Source of the DNA: Typha latifolia
Taxonomy: Eukaryota > Streptophyta > Magnoliopsida > Poales > Typhaceae
Assembly (NCBI GenBank): GCA_019914945.1
Contig: CM034104.1
Location: 8,296,046 to 8,360,045 of the forward strand
Length of the DNA stretch: 64,000 bases
Direction of reading: 5' to 3'
Both the position numbers and the translations under genes were made by a program. Positions 1 to 12,036 of this stretch are shown here, one piece after another. Within the stretch, counting starts at the first letter, position 1. The number at the start of each line of letters is the position of its first letter. Under the pieces are notes generated by a model, which made no database searches, was not told the DNA's origin, and was given only the letters and a program-made list of their open reading frames with translations.

Positions 1-344
1 CAAGGGACATGAGGTAGTGAACTTGTTAATCGGGTGGACTATGATGAGAATGATGAAGCTGAGGATGAACATGAATGAAAAGGATTGCCTCCCTCCTACT
101 CCATCACCCTTGGATAGCAATGGAAAAGTTGGGAGAGACAATTCCATGCTTAGCATTGTTACAATCTGGCATTGGTAGTGATGGCACGGCGAAACGTGCA
201 CTCTATAGACATGATGTGTCATCTCAGCACCAGTCCCTAGATATGTCTTCTATCTTAATCATCAATTAGGAAATCATATAAGTAGCAAAAGCACAAATAA
301 ATGAAAAAATAAGGCAGTATGATCAGGAAAGATGGAAGTCATAC
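1..344. other. NAGLU intron 6 (partial), no exon recognised
   Basis: This lies downstream of the sixth NAGLU exon on the minus strand. I see no match to the next expected NAGLU segment (a Val-Leu-Pro-Ser-Phe-Ser block), so the next exon is probably off the left edge. A plus-strand frame is open across about 20-180 and looks mildly protein-like (Pro/Ser-rich), but it matches no family I recognise and has no clear start or splice context. Confidence 0.5.
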
Positions 345-439
345 CAGGAGCCATTCCAAGCTCAATCATACGAGATAGGATACGTTTTTGTAATTTTAAT
401 TGTTCATCCAACCAATTTTGAGAAAGTGGTCCTCCCCAC
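345..439 (-). CDS. NAGLU: NAGLU exon 6 (alpha-N-acetylglucosaminidase, GH89)
   Basis: The exon runs from an acceptor (CATAG at 444-440) to a donor (GTATG from 344). It is 95 bp: one base completing the Gly split from exon 5, 31 codons, then one base carried forward. The peptide reads [18 protein letters not shown] and continues to a Leu-Gly-Met-Ala-Pro end. This is the block that follows the [17 protein letters not shown] segment in plant and animal NAGLU. Phase 2 in and phase 1 out agree with exon 5 and with the expected next residue (Val). It is too short for ORF finders and was found by homology of the pattern alone. The catalytic glutamates of GH89 lie further downstream, outside the window. 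Confidence 0.88.
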
Positions 440-2517
440 CTATGAGATGAACAAGCAAATAAAAGATGTTAAACATAGTTGGAAACTACTACACAGAATA
501 CCCGTAAAAATATTTACACTTGGATTTTCACAAGTTCCTTTGATTCTGATGATGACCTTTTCTGATTTTGATAACAATTTTTCCAATTTTGCTCACAAGA
601 TTCTAGTGTATTGTTCTCATGGAAATTGGTGATGGCTCTCTTATATTTACTGAATGTATTAATGTACCTCTTTCTTCTCCTCAGCCAAGCAATGACTAAG
701 AAGCTGATTCCTGCAGCTTAATTTGCTTGGCTTAACAAAATATACAAATCCAATCAACCCTATGTTACCATGCAATTCATTTCTTTCAATCTTAAGATGA
801 GACTAACAAACTACAATGGTTTTCCTTTTTTTATTTCTGGAATATTTATAAGGTTCTTGAAATCCAGGACAAACTATAATGATTTTCCTTATTACCCTTT
901 TTGGAAAATTTATACTGTTCTTGAAATCCAGAATGAATGTCAAAGTATACTGAAAAGTGCTATATGGTTCTTTATATTCTAACATTCCAGCTCACATGTG
1001 GACTCGAGACATCAAATAATGATGAACCTTCAACCGACTACAAATTTAACAATCAATGCATCACAAATTTGAGGCGTCAATCTGTAGGGAAACATCATCA
1101 GTTGTTGACATGTGAACAAAATGACCTTGTTTGCATCTTCTTCAAATTGTAGAAACTCCAGACAAGGTACCACGTAGTGGAAGCATTTGATGTAGGAGCA
1201 TAGAGGCCAATGGAATATTCTAGATTAGTCATTAGAGAGTTGATAGTTGGTCTTTTGATCTCTTTATTGAATTAGGTCTAGTTAAGTTTAGGTTAATTTT
1301 CTATTTGGCATTTCGTATGTATTTTTCAGAACTTTTGTATTTGAGTCTGGCTTGCACTCAATTTAAAGCCTCTTGGGTTAATAAGTTAGTATTTGGTTAA
1401 ATTTTATTACAACCTATATGGGTAAAGTATATTTTGATATAATCCAATTAGGAACCTAAGTCTGGTTAGGGTTTTTGACCCACCCCTTATTAGAAAATAG
1501 GATGGAAGATTTCTGTAATGATAATTCCATTTTGTTTCAAATAAATAAAGAAAAAAGAATGTTCTCTTTTTCTTCCTATGCGTGAAGTGTAGATTGGTGT
1601 GACGCTAAACCTTTCAGTGTGACCCTTTTCATCTAATCTACTGTTTTTCATTCTTTCTTCTCTTTATTGTTTTCTTCCATAATTATTGTCTTTTTTCTGT
1701 CAATATCATTTTTCTTTTCTATGTTTTCTTTGACTCTTTACTGCTGAATCAAAAGAATTTTTTGTTTTGGTCACCATAGCAGCATTCCACCAGGTACTAT
1801 AGCGGTCGATACAATAAATAATAATCATTCCTCATCTTTGATCTTCGTCTTGAATCCTTCTTTCTGCTGTATTTGTCCTACATCGATTTGATACTAGAGC
1901 TATATGTTTGATTGCCGTACATCATATAAACTATTACATGAGTAAAATGTTAGCATTATATTAGTGCCTCATATGCCAAAGCATTTCTATTATATTCTGT
2001 TTCTGTACAAGACAAATGTGGATGTAATTACTATCCAAATTTTTTTTATGTCATTGTATAAAATATATGGTAGCAAATAAATTAGTTTAACATGCAAGCA
2101 AATAATTGTATTCTGGAAAGAAAGAGGATATATCCTGTTGTTTAGAACAATTTCACCAACAATAACGCCTATCATCCATACTTTTCTAGTGACCTAAACA
2201 AGGTGGTGCACATGATATGTGAAAAGAAATGATCTAGCCCATGTCACATGAGAATCTTGAATGTTCAACAAAAATTTCTATGTCAAAAATGAAGCAATTA
2301 ATGATAATTTGGCAACCCAAACTTTACAAGATGTAAAAGCAACTGTGAAAGTTTTAAAATCACCATTGACTAAAATACAGAGCTTAAAATTATCAGCTTA
2401 TTCTTGCTAAATCTGCATCTGTAAAACTAAGATACATAAATACTAGACTTCATTGCTTCACATAGATATAGGATAACATGTGAGAAACCGACTACGTGGA
2501 TATAAGTATTAACTAAC
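440..2517. other. NAGLU intron 5
   Basis: A 2078-bp AT-rich intron on the minus strand between exons 5 and 6. It is bounded by a GT donor at 2517-2516 and a CATAG acceptor ending at 440. I see no coding segment, LTR, TIR element or RNA gene in it. The short open frames here are chance frames in AT-rich DNA. Confidence 0.7.
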
Positions 2518-2603
2518 CCATGTAAATTCCCCATTCGAGCCCAAGCAAGGAAGGCTGGACCACCAAAAAAGTCACCCAAATTTTCACTGCTAACATTAAA
2601 ACC
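2518..2603 (-). CDS. NAGLU: NAGLU exon 5
   Basis: An 86-bp exon with acceptor TCTCAG ending at 2604 and donor GT at 2517-2516. It encodes [10 protein letters not shown] then [18 protein letters not shown] plus two bases of a Gly codon. The [16 protein letters not shown] block is one of the most conserved stretches of plant NAGLU, a GH89 enzyme that removes terminal alpha-N-acetylglucosamine (in animals, from heparan sulfate) in the lysosome or vacuole. It enters in phase 0, directly continuing the IWQKVFK end of exon 4, and leaves in phase 2 into exon 6. No stop or frameshift is present. Confidence 0.93.
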
Positions 2604-3896
2604 CTGAGATAGCATACCTTAATCAGCAAATTTACATGTAGGAAAATGGGGGGAATAACATAATGAGTTCACAGCCCAACTCAGTGACATTTTAAAAATT
2701 GAATATACAATAGAAACCATTTTAGAGTACGCAAATAACCACAATAACCAAATGAAGCTTCAATGCACAAATCCAATACATGTAGCCTAATTAAAATCAT
2801 GTCATACTAGGATATATCTGAGTATCTAACATATAAAGTATAACACAGGTAACATCAGCCCATTGATAAGCCTATCCTATTTAATATCGGGATTTCAAAT
2901 ATCAGGGTATTGGCCCCACTAATAGGGCCCACCCCTATTAACCCCTGGGGCACTAGAGTTCACCCCATTTATACTACAAGACACCAGAATTTTGGGATTC
3001 CTACCCCTATGACCACATGTTAGTATTCATCTACTAACCAACCGATATAATGCATATCAAATGACTCAAATAATGGCTTTCAAGCCTATGATCTAACATA
3101 TCTCTTTACAAATGCTTCAAATATCAATTTTATTTTGAGCATAAAATTAGAAAATATAGTATTTTCATAAGTATATAATCTCTGTAGCGCATTCATGCAA
3201 AGCAAAGACAGTCATATGTAAAACCGAATTTTTGCAAAACATAAATGGCAACATTTGCATTGAGCAAGAAATGTAACAAGTACCATATAAAGAACTCATA
3301 CCAAATCTAAATCCTATTGCTCAAAGATGTTCACGAGACATATCATTTGATTATGAATAGCTATTCCACTCATTCATAAGATATAAAATATATTTCATTT
3401 CAGCTACATACATAAATTAGAAAACCAATTCTATTACCTTTAGATAATCAAATATTCTACTCCCAAAACATTAATTAGAAGAGCCTTTGAATCTTAACAT
3501 GAAATGTGCAAACAACATAACTTAGGCTACTATTCATGCACTTCAAAATCTGTAGTTAATGTCTTCTGATATTGTAATAGTTTTGCTAACTTATTCTATA
3601 AGCCCCATCGCTTCTATTCATTTTGGATACCATGTTTTCAAGTAGAAGCTAGTCTCTCTAACTCACAAAAAATAAAACTCTTTTTAAAACAATACTCTTT
3701 AACAATTTAACTCTTACTAGACAAAATCAGGATCCTTTGGACAACTCAAATCTTAAAATACACCATATAATCATTGATCAAGAACTAAAAAACTCCAAAT
3801 TAATCATCTATTTCAGACAATACTAGATACGGAAATATATCTATTCATAGATAAGGGACCCAAAACGATGGTTCTAAGTTTCGGCCAATCCTAATC
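2604..3896. other. NAGLU intron 4, first quiet stretch
   Basis: AT-rich intron DNA with no recognisable gene, LTR or RNA. Intron 4 as a whole runs 2604-9674 (7071 bp) and has been enlarged by the insertions listed separately. Confidence 0.6.
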
Positions 3897-4638
3897 CAAG
3901 GTTTCAGCCTGGTATCAGCCGATACCTGATCCGTTTCAGGTAAGGATTGACCGTATCGGCCAAAACTGACCAAAACCAGGAGAGAGAAAGGGAGAAAGAG
4001 AGGGAGGAGAGTAAGAAAAAAAAAGAGAAAGAGAGAGAGAGAGAGAGATAAAGAGAGCTCGTTGGAGGGAGTATGAGAAAAAGAGAAAATACCTCGTTAG
4101 AGCTCGTCGGAGAAGTATCTCCGGAGAAGAATCAAAGAGGGAGAGACCGAGAGAGAAGGAAGTTGGTGAAGGAGAGGGAGAGTTAGTGGGAGAGAGAGAG
4201 GAGAGAGAACCAAAGAGGGAGAGATCGAGAGAAGGGAATCGATGAAGGAGAGAGAGAGTTAATGAGAAAGAGAGAGTTAATGAGAAAGAGGGAGAGGTAG
4301 TTGGAGAGAAAATTAATAAAAGAGAGAGTGGGAAAGAGTTTGATAAGTGAGAGTGAGGGAGAGAGTAAGATTTTTTTATTTGTATTAGAGAGAGAGCGAG
4401 TGTAAGTGGTAGAAAGAGAGATAAAAATTAAGACAATATTTATTATTTTATTTTTGGATTTATATATGAATAATTTATATTTACATCTTATCATTATTGT
4501 TTTTTTAAAATGTTAGAATTTTTCTATGTTTTAAAGGTTATTTCAAAATACAAACCGATACAGACGGCTGATACCACCGATAATTATCGTTTTTTTGGAC
4601 GGCCGATCCCGATCCCAATTTCAATACTTGAAACCTTG
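3897..4638. mobile_element. Purine-rich element with short terminal inverted repeats, unclassified
   Basis: The stretch begins CAAGGTTTCA (3897-3906) and ends with its exact inverse TGAAACCTTG (4629-4638). Just inside both ends are related GTATCGG / CCGATAC-type words. The middle (about 3979-4420) is a long GAGA-rich tract, and the Leu/Ser-rich open frame on the minus strand across it is low-complexity. I could not find a convincing target-site duplication, so the class (MITE or other DNA transposon remnant) is a guess. It lies inside NAGLU intron 4. Confidence 0.45.
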
Positions 4639-4705
4639 CCCAATACATTGTTGTTTTTCATAGCTTTCAGCTTAAAAGAGAATACCAGTTAATCAACTAG
4701 AAAAT

Positions 4706-4730
4706 AATATATATATATATATATATATAT
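4706..4730. repeat. (AT)n microsatellite
   Basis: An uninterrupted run of about a dozen AT dinucleotides inside NAGLU intron 4. Confidence 0.9.
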
Positions 4731-4861
4731 CAGCTTGCAAACACCCATAGCTAAAATCAAGAATTGTGTGAGCTGTGCTACTTTAATTATCACATCACTA
4801 GCCTCTAATAGTAAATTCCTCGTGCAATTTTCAAGGTTGAAAAATGAGCATATTTGCTTGG

Positions 4862-6599
4862 TTAGTCTACTACAACAAATATCACCGAGTATCCTCGAAC
4901 TAGTGGTAAGCCCTCTATAAAGTCCATGAATATGTCCTTCCACACACAGTCCAACACAGGCAAGGGTTGTAAAAGCCTAGCTAGCTTCATCATCTCCGTC
5001 TCCATCTTCACCTGTTGGCACGTCTCGCAAGCCCTCACATGTGCTCTAACGCTTTTCTTCAGTCTAGGCCAGGTACAACTTTGGGAAATCATCTTATAAG
5101 TCCTCAAAACACCCTCGTATCCCTCATTTGGAGTGTGATGGAAGTGCTCCAACAATTCGGTCTGCAACGATGCATCTTCAAGCACACAAATGCACCTACG
5201 ATCGAGTAAAAGCCCATCTCGGTCTTCCAATTCGAGGTGGCTCTCCGGATTAGCTCTACTTTCCTACAGCAAACCTCTCACATATGGATCAGTATTAGCT
5301 ACTCTTTGTAGGTCCTCGAGAAAGGGAAAAGGAGTGGAATAGGCTGTGAGTTCAACTTCATTTGGTTGACGCGATAAAGCATTCGCCACTTGATTCTCCA
5401 TTCATTTTTTGTATTGCAACTCATAATTGATCTTAGCAATTTTGCAACCCATTGCTACTGTGCCGACGTATGGATACATTGTTCTATAAAGTACGGAAGA
5501 CTCCTCTAGTCGATACGGATGATAAAGCAGTGTCCAATTAGATACGGCCTCCACTTTGTCACCTTGTGCAGAATTGTCAGCATCTCTCACTCGTATATCG
5601 AAAGTTGCTGTGATTTTCTAGATAATGCTTTGCTCAAAAATACTATACGTCTGCCCTCTTACATGAGAATAGCACATATTCCCACTCCGGATGCATCGCA
5701 TTCAATGATGAAGCTCTTGGTGAAATCGGGTAGCACCAAAATCAGCACCGTCATCATTGCTGATTTTAATGCCTCAAAAGTTGTCGCAGCTTTGTCGCTC
5801 CATTCAAATACATCCTTCTTTAGGAGCTGTGAGGGGTGCTGTGATCTTCCCATAACCAGCCACGAACCTCCTATAATAGCCCATCAAACCGAAGAATCTT
5901 GTAAGTTCACGCACAATTTTCAATTGTGGCCACTCGATCATACATGCAACTTTGTTTGGATCGACAGCCACACCTTCAACTGAGATTATATGACTAAGGT
6001 ACTCCACATTTTTTGCTTCGCCCACAAGCATTTGAGCATCTTCACCTTCGGCGAATTGGCCTATAAAATCTTCAACGCCTTACATAGATGTCGTAAGTGC
6101 TCCTCAAAATTCATGTTGTACATTAAAATGTCGTCAAAGAAAACCCAAGACTTATCGTCATAGGAGAGGTTTGAAAACTTCATTCATTAACCCTTGAAAG
6201 GTCGCTGGAGCATTGGTCAATCCAAAGGGCATGACCAAGAACTCATGGTGGCCATCATGAGTCCAAAAGGTTATTTTGTGCACATCGGCTAAATCAATTC
6301 GGATTAGGTGATAACTAGCTTGAATATCTAATTTGTTGAAGTAAAAGGCTCTCTTTAACTCATCCAGTAGCTCCTTTATATATCGGTCCTTGACGGTAAT
6401 GGCATTTAAGGCATGGTAGTCGACAGAATAATGCAAGCTCCATCTTTCTTCCGAACTAGTAGAACTAGCGATGAGTAGATGCTCTGGCTTGGTCGGATGA
6501 TGTCTTGCTCCACCATCTACGTAACTCATGTTGTAATCCCTTCTTTTTAGACATGCAGGTACCTATAAGATCTCATGTTGGCCGGCTCAACCCCCTACA
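4862..6599 (-). pseudogene. Ty3/gypsy pol fragment (RT, RNase H, start of integrase), element A
   Basis: Read on the minus strand from about 6599, the order is RT (RPYRYP-like start, a [19 protein letters not shown] block, [19 protein letters not shown] at about 6160-6280), RNase H ([11 protein letters not shown]...[11 protein letters not shown] at about 5800-6030; IIECDASGVGICAILM at 5659-5720; further fragments to 5402) and the integrase zinc-binding domain with the first part of the core (HFHHTPNEGYEG...CETCQQVK, MDFIEGLPLVRGY; 4862-5230). Frames change several times, so the copy is dead. It is cut at 4862 inside the integrase core and at 6599 next to a plus-strand LTR piece. Orientation is the same as NAGLU, inside intron 4. 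Confidence 0.85.
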
Positions 6600-6757
6600 T
6601 GATGTGATTTGGACTTCACCGAGTCATCTCGAGCATGGATACACCCTATGGGAGTCTTTTCTTATTGTGTTTAGTTATTTATTTCAGAAAAATAAGAATT
6701 CTATATGTCGCATGGATACCTTATGGATACAGTGAATTGTCTCGAGCATGGATACAT
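6600..6757 (+). repeat. LTR2-type LTR 5'-end fragment
   Basis: Begins TGATGTGATTTGGACTTC and continues through a CTCGAGCATGGATACA block. The same start is seen at 24725, 19441 and 22468, and inverted at 62050. Only the first ~160 bp are present, and the CTCGAGCATGGATACA block is repeated near 6740. Joined directly to integrase C-terminal sequence. Confidence 0.7.
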
Positions 6758-7184
6758 CGGCAATTGGGTGTTTGTGAGAGTACAACCGTATCGACAGGTG
6801 ACCTTGGATCCGATGCGTAATCAAAAGTTAGCACATCGCTACTTTGATCTGTTTCGGGTGTTAAAGCGTATCGGTCCGGTTGGATATCATTTGGAATTGT
6901 CGGAGGGGTTAAGAGTACATCTTGTCTTCCATGTTTCATTGTTGAGGGAGCGGATTGGAGATCATCAGGTCGTTAGATTAGTTCTACCGGAGCCATTGGA
7001 GGAGACAGATTGTAGAGTCAGTTCGTGTACTTGCCAGTCGCTGCCAACGTCATGGTACCAAATTAGAGATAGAGGTTCTAGTTGAGTGGCTTGGTAAGCC
7101 ATCCGATAAGGCGACATGGGAGTTGGAGACGAACATCTTAGAGCGTTTCCCCGACTTTACACCTTGAGGACAAGGTGGGGGAAG
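6758..7184 (+). pseudogene. Integrase C-terminus, chromodomain and PPT of a gypsy element
   Basis: Plus-strand sequence with the NWVFVRVQPYRQVTL-type integrase tail, the FHVSLLRERIGDH block, and a chromodomain-like end (VEWLGKPSDKATWELET, then ERFPDF) at about 7082-7155. Integrase followed by a C-terminal chromodomain places the family in the chromoviruses. The frame breaks before the chromodomain. A polypurine tract (AAGGTGGGGGAAG, 7172-7184) follows, 10 bp before the LTR start, as in other copies here. Only this 3' end of the element is left. Confidence 0.8.
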
Positions 7185-7194
7185 CGTGGTGGGC

Positions 7195-8068
7195 TGATAC
7201 ACCTTGTTAAAGTCTTTTCTTATTGCATTAGTTATTTATTTTTATTTAAATAAATTTCCTGTAGGTCACGTTCGAATGCGGAAAGGGTCACGTTCGAATG
7301 CAGAAAGGGCCGCGTTCGAACACCTTTGAGAATGCCCGCATCAGGTTCGCAAAAACAGAGAACGCGAAATGTGCGTTCGAACTCGATCAAGCGCATTCGA
7401 ATGCTGCGTTCGAACGTCTGCATCAGGTTCGCATCGACAAAGAACGCATTTTGTGCGTTCGAACATGATCGGCAAGAGTCCACTAGAATTAGGGTTAATA
7501 ATTGTTATTTTGGTTTGTTGGCTAGCCTCTATAAAGGTGTGGATGGCAGCCAAAATCATTATGCTATTGGAATATTAGTTCTTGCCTCTCTATTATCTTT
7601 CTACCTTAATCTCCCTCCTTCCTCTTCACCAACCTTCCAGTTCTATCATTGGCAAGGTCTCTCCTAACTTCTAATCTCCCTCGTCTGTCGAGTCATCCCT
7701 CGTCTGTCGAGTCATCCCTCTTCCTTGGAATCTCGACCACTTCTTCCCCTTCGTCTTTATCCCTTAAACAACATCACCCATCTACCCTTATCTCCATTAT
7801 CATCCATAACTTTAACATCCACTCCACCCGCAATATATCATGTTTTCGTCCCAGTTGCAATTCGAATCTGCGAAGGGCATAAATACGAAAAACGTAGATC
7901 AAGGAGTTACGGATCGATTCCACTTAGTTTTGTAATTTTATGACTACGGGAGAATATTTGGTGAATATTTTCCCTCGGTTGCACGGACTACTTCCTACTA
8001 TCAATTCAGATCTTGAAGGGATCGTTCCGTAGCCTATCCATTGAATAATCCGCATGTGGATCCGATCA
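7195..8068 (+). repeat. LTR1 copy (3' LTR of the element at 6758)
   Basis: Starts TGATACACCTTG just after the PPT and ends near CCGATCA. It carries the family features in order: the TTTATTTTTATTTAAATAAA inverted repeat, several GTTCGAA-type words (7270-7470), the AATTAGGGTTAATAATTG block, the CTCTATAAAGGTGTGGATGGC promoter-like site, pyrimidine-rich leader and the GCGAAGGGCATAAATACG block. The last 40 bp are diverged, so the end is approximate. Confidence 0.75.
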
Positions 8069-9674
8069 GTTAGGGATTTTTACTCCTACAAATAGGAGTG
8101 GACATGTGTTTGATAAGATCATAGAATGAATCTAAGTTTAGCCAAATATTTCTTATCGTCTTTATCTTTTTTACTTTAGCCGTCAGATTGCCTTTATCTT
8201 TCTAGGAGTAGATCATAGCCGTAGAAACATCCTGATCTTCCAAACTCTAGCCACCTTCCTTCACCAGCAGCCACCCTATCTTACGGCCGTCCACCACCAC
8301 TCTTAGTCGTCTGCCACCCTCCAACGACCACCGCAACGTCGGTTATTTACTGTAATGCCCTATTTGACCTTGCTCCGCTATTTTAACCATAACTTTCCAT
8401 CCAGATCTCCGATTGACTTCATTCCAAAGCCATTAGATCCGGGACTTCCGATATTACTATCCCTCAAAATCTCAGGATCATCCTACGGATGGATCGCTCC
8501 AGATCTGGTTTATAACAAAAGAGGATTATGTGGGCCAAGCATAATTTGTCAAAGATAAGATTCTTGATAACCTTCAATGAGAAAATGCTGACTATATACT
8601 GGCTTTTATAGAATCTATTTAAGTGGTATCGATCATTGTAGACAATGACACACATTGTTTTAATATATGAGAGGTAGGATACAATAAAGACAATCATATA
8701 TAGGAATAAAAACAAAAAGGAAGGCGATGAGTACCTCTCTTATTTAGTAGTGCATAAGATTCTAAATAATAGGTAGGACAAAAGCAATACACTACTCTAT
8801 TATTTAACATGTTCTTTAAATCCAAGGTGATTTTAAGACTTTGAATTATACGCTCACTTTAATGTCTTGTCTTTGTTTCACTATTTTGACAATCATATTA
8901 TACCTCATCATGGATTGAAGAGGATCTAAATCGTGTACCTCTGCATAATGGCATGGAAATTCTCGGATGAGGAACAAATGCTTAAAGAGATTCTCTTAGA
9001 ATAGGGAGAGAAGAAAGAAAAATTATATATGAGAAGTATGCCAATTTCTCTAATTTTACTAGAGGTTTTGCCGATTATGATTTTATTAATAGAAATTATT
9101 TTGATCCAAAAATGTGGTGGATTGTTCATCGTACCTCTGCACCTACACTTTGGTTACTTGACAACCTAGCTCATCTTCATGCTGTGAGAGAAATTGAAGG
9201 CTTTGAAGCGCATACTTATTTATTCAAACGGTGAAGAAAATAAGATAACTCACAATGAGCTGAAGATTTAGTATGTGTACATACTAATCTTTGCCTTCTA
9301 TCAAGATAGTCTACAGAATATATGAAAGGGAAAACCAAGATGTGAGACATAGGTAAAGATGCCTTTGACATTTTTGATGGTATGAGTATTAGAACATGCC
9401 GATAGTTTAATTGTCAAGTGCATTTGTTTATGAAAAGTACAAGAAAGCATTATTCAAATAACACATAATTAAATAGACATTACCTTTCATCCAACCAGAA
9501 TTTTGAAGAAAATAAATATTCCATGTAAATTTTATACATGCAGTCTTTTTACTGATGATAACCAACTACTTGTAATTAAAATCTTCACAGATGTTAGTGC
9601 ATCTAGAAGGTCAGTACATTTAACAAAAAGAACTAAGAAAGGCATTTTGAGAAGAATAAAACTCTTTATTTTAC
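8069..9674. other. NAGLU intron 4, rest
   Basis: 8100-8520 is pyrimidine-rich, untranslated-looking sequence that resembles a decayed LTR or leader, but I cannot tie it to a family. 8560-9674 is ordinary AT-rich intron. No exon is missing here, because exons 4 and 5 join residue to residue against known NAGLU. Confidence 0.5.
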
Positions 9675-9796
9675 CTTAAATACTTTTTGCCAAATGGCCT
9701 CTTGTCCTGTGAATGCCAAAGGCAAGTTAACTCCTTGGAGAACCATCCAATCGATCTCTTTCTCCCATCTTTTCCAATCCCACCAGACAAAAGAGT
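9675..9796 (-). CDS. NAGLU: NAGLU exon 4
   Basis: A 122-bp exon with acceptor TTGTAG ending at 9797 and donor GTAAAA from 9674. Two bases complete the Tyr begun in exon 3, followed by 40 codons: [17 protein letters not shown], then [19 protein letters not shown] and KVFK. The [33 protein letters not shown] region is a hallmark of GH89 enzymes and forms part of the (beta/alpha)8 catalytic barrel. No stop or frameshift is seen, and both splice phases fit their neighbours (1 in, 0 out). Confidence 0.95.
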
Positions 9797-10857
9797 CTAC
9801 AATGAAGTGCACAAGGAGAACAAAAATTGACATCTTAAGATGAATATAAAGGAGAACAAAAATTGACACTGTAGTAGACTTCTACATTCACTAGTGACAA
9901 ATTTCATTGACTGCTGTTTTCATAAAAGCTCAACACAAGATGGAGAGAGGGGGGGGACACTTTTCTCACTCTAGATGAGTTTTTACAAATCCCTAGGTGC
10001 ACTAAATTGTTACAAAGTTCTTAAACTTTAAATTCTAACAGATTATAGTCCAGACCAGATACAAAATGAAGGACAGGCCAGACGCTTGACCTACGAACTT
10101 CTTAGGTCTTAACGCCCCAAAGAGAATGCATGGCTACATGCTGTAAAAGGATAATTCTTAACCCTCGTTCCTAACCTTAGTTATAACAAAATTCCTTTAT
10201 AGATTATTTTGTAATTACTGAAGACCTACAAGCAAGGATTTTATTTTATCGACCTATCGAGTACAATCTTCCTTTATAGATTATTTTATAGACCTATTTT
10301 GTAACTACTGAAGACCTATAACAAAATTCTTGACCCTCTTTCCTTATTGAACACAGATATCTCTATAAGATTTTATTTTTTATCATTATCTCCTGAATAG
10401 AATAGTGAATAAGATATTAATCTTGGATCCTTTGAGTAGATCAAATTTACCTTTTCTTTCCTCCTACATCACTAAGCCACCATAACCTGCATAGTTGCAA
10501 GCCGTGGGGGTTAAGTGTCGATCAGCTTGTATCATGCAGACAGAATATGTGTTGCCATTCTTAAAACTTTGACTCCTATCATGGAAAGCCCTAATTTAGT
10601 TTCAATTTTTTCGCTTCATATATTCATTGTTGGATTGCCATATTTACCATCTTGAGAAAAAATTGTGACTTCTTTAAGAATGAAGTGTACATTCGCTCAA
10701 CCAGATTACATCTTTATTTTGTCCAAGAAGACGCTGTGAAGCATGGACATAGATACAAGATATACAGACATCAATGATTGGGAAACCTAGGTACAAAAAA
10801 TCAAAAACAAAGAAATTATGCTAATGATATGCAAGATATGTATACATATATACATAT
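9797..10857. other. NAGLU intron 3, left part
   Basis: AT-rich intron with no recognisable feature. Intron 3 spans 9797-12938 and is enlarged by the element at 10858-12036. Confidence 0.6.
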
Positions 10858-12036
10858 CAACGATGGCCGTGCTGACGATAGTGCCGGTCAACACGAGGCG
10901 TGCCAAGCGGCACACCCCGCCATGCGAGTGGCATACCCCTACGTGCTACTGTCACGCATTTAAATTATTTTTAATAAACTTTTTAGGATATTTAAAGATG
11001 TTTTTTTGGTCTTTGATATGTCAATTTTTAGTTTTTGATTTAAATATATATATTAAAAGTTTAAAATCTACATTATAATGTTTTATCTTTAGATTATTTT
11101 TGTAAATGACATATTTTATTAAAGATAAAGTAATAGTTAAATATAAATATATTCAACATATACTATGATTAAAGACATTTATTAAACTAATATTAATAAT
11201 TGAACACTCCATAATATAATTGAATACATAATATTAATCAATAATAGTTTAATAATTAAAATTAATATCTAGTTAACGTAAAATGACGAGGAGAATTAAA
11301 TACTTCATTTGTCGGCATAAAAATAACATGAGAATGTTGAATTAAAAACTGTCAATATTTTTCAAAACTCATTCACTAATAGTATTGCTCATCGTAATGT
11401 CTCACATAGTCTTCATACAAATAGAAATTTTATAATTCTCCTATAATATGATATAAATATTGAACATGCACAAAAATGGATGACACCGGCACAGGCACAG
11501 ACACACTATAAATATATACAGATTGATATGATGGTAATTATGATGAACTCATATCATTCTGTGAGTGCATCTCTCCTAATATCCTGCTACCTACAAATTC
11601 AAGTCTTCTATAAAAAGAATTTTCAATGACAGAGACGCATGTCTCATCTCCATTATCACCGCCACCAGACTAAGTCTCATTATTATCACTAACACCATCA
11701 CCATCATCATCATCATTATCATCATTATCATCAATTTTATCTAAGCCTTCTAAATGATCAATTGGTCAGTTAATTTAATAATGACCGATGAAAATAAAAA
11801 AAAATTTAAAAAATGGCTCCACATGGCACAATGGTTGGAATGGAGCCATGCCGAACGGGACACAGCCATGCCAACCCGACACAGTTCGACACAGCATGGG
11901 TGCCCGTCAGCACGGCTCGACACGGGTCGGAACGAGGGTGTGCCACTGGCACACCCCGTGCCAAGTGCCATGCTATTACTGGCACGGCAAGTGCCGGTCG
12001 GCATGTCGTGCCGACCGACACGACCATCCAAATACC
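10858..12036. mobile_element. Mutator-like non-autonomous element with 9-bp target duplication
   Basis: The element is flanked by TATACATAT at 10849-10857 and again at 12037-12045; a 9-bp duplication is typical of Mutator elements. The ends are weakly inverted: CAACGATGGCCGTG at the left against GGTATTTGGATGGTCGTG read inward from the right. Both ends carry GC-rich GTGCC/GGCAC words (10860-10960 and 11820-12030) around an AT-rich core with trinucleotide runs near 11680-11740. No transposase is encoded, and the overlapping open frames at 11750-12100 are shadows of the GTGCC repeats. The duplication lies in TATACATA-type DNA, so chance is possible. Confidence 0.55.

Noticed and set aside
4183..4494. 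103-residue Leu/Ser-rich frame
   Set aside because: Antisense of a GAGA tract; low complexity only.
7260..7460. tRNA genes suggested by many GTTCGAA words
   Set aside because: These resemble B boxes only in isolation; no cloverleaf or A box at proper spacing, and the words belong to the LTR array.
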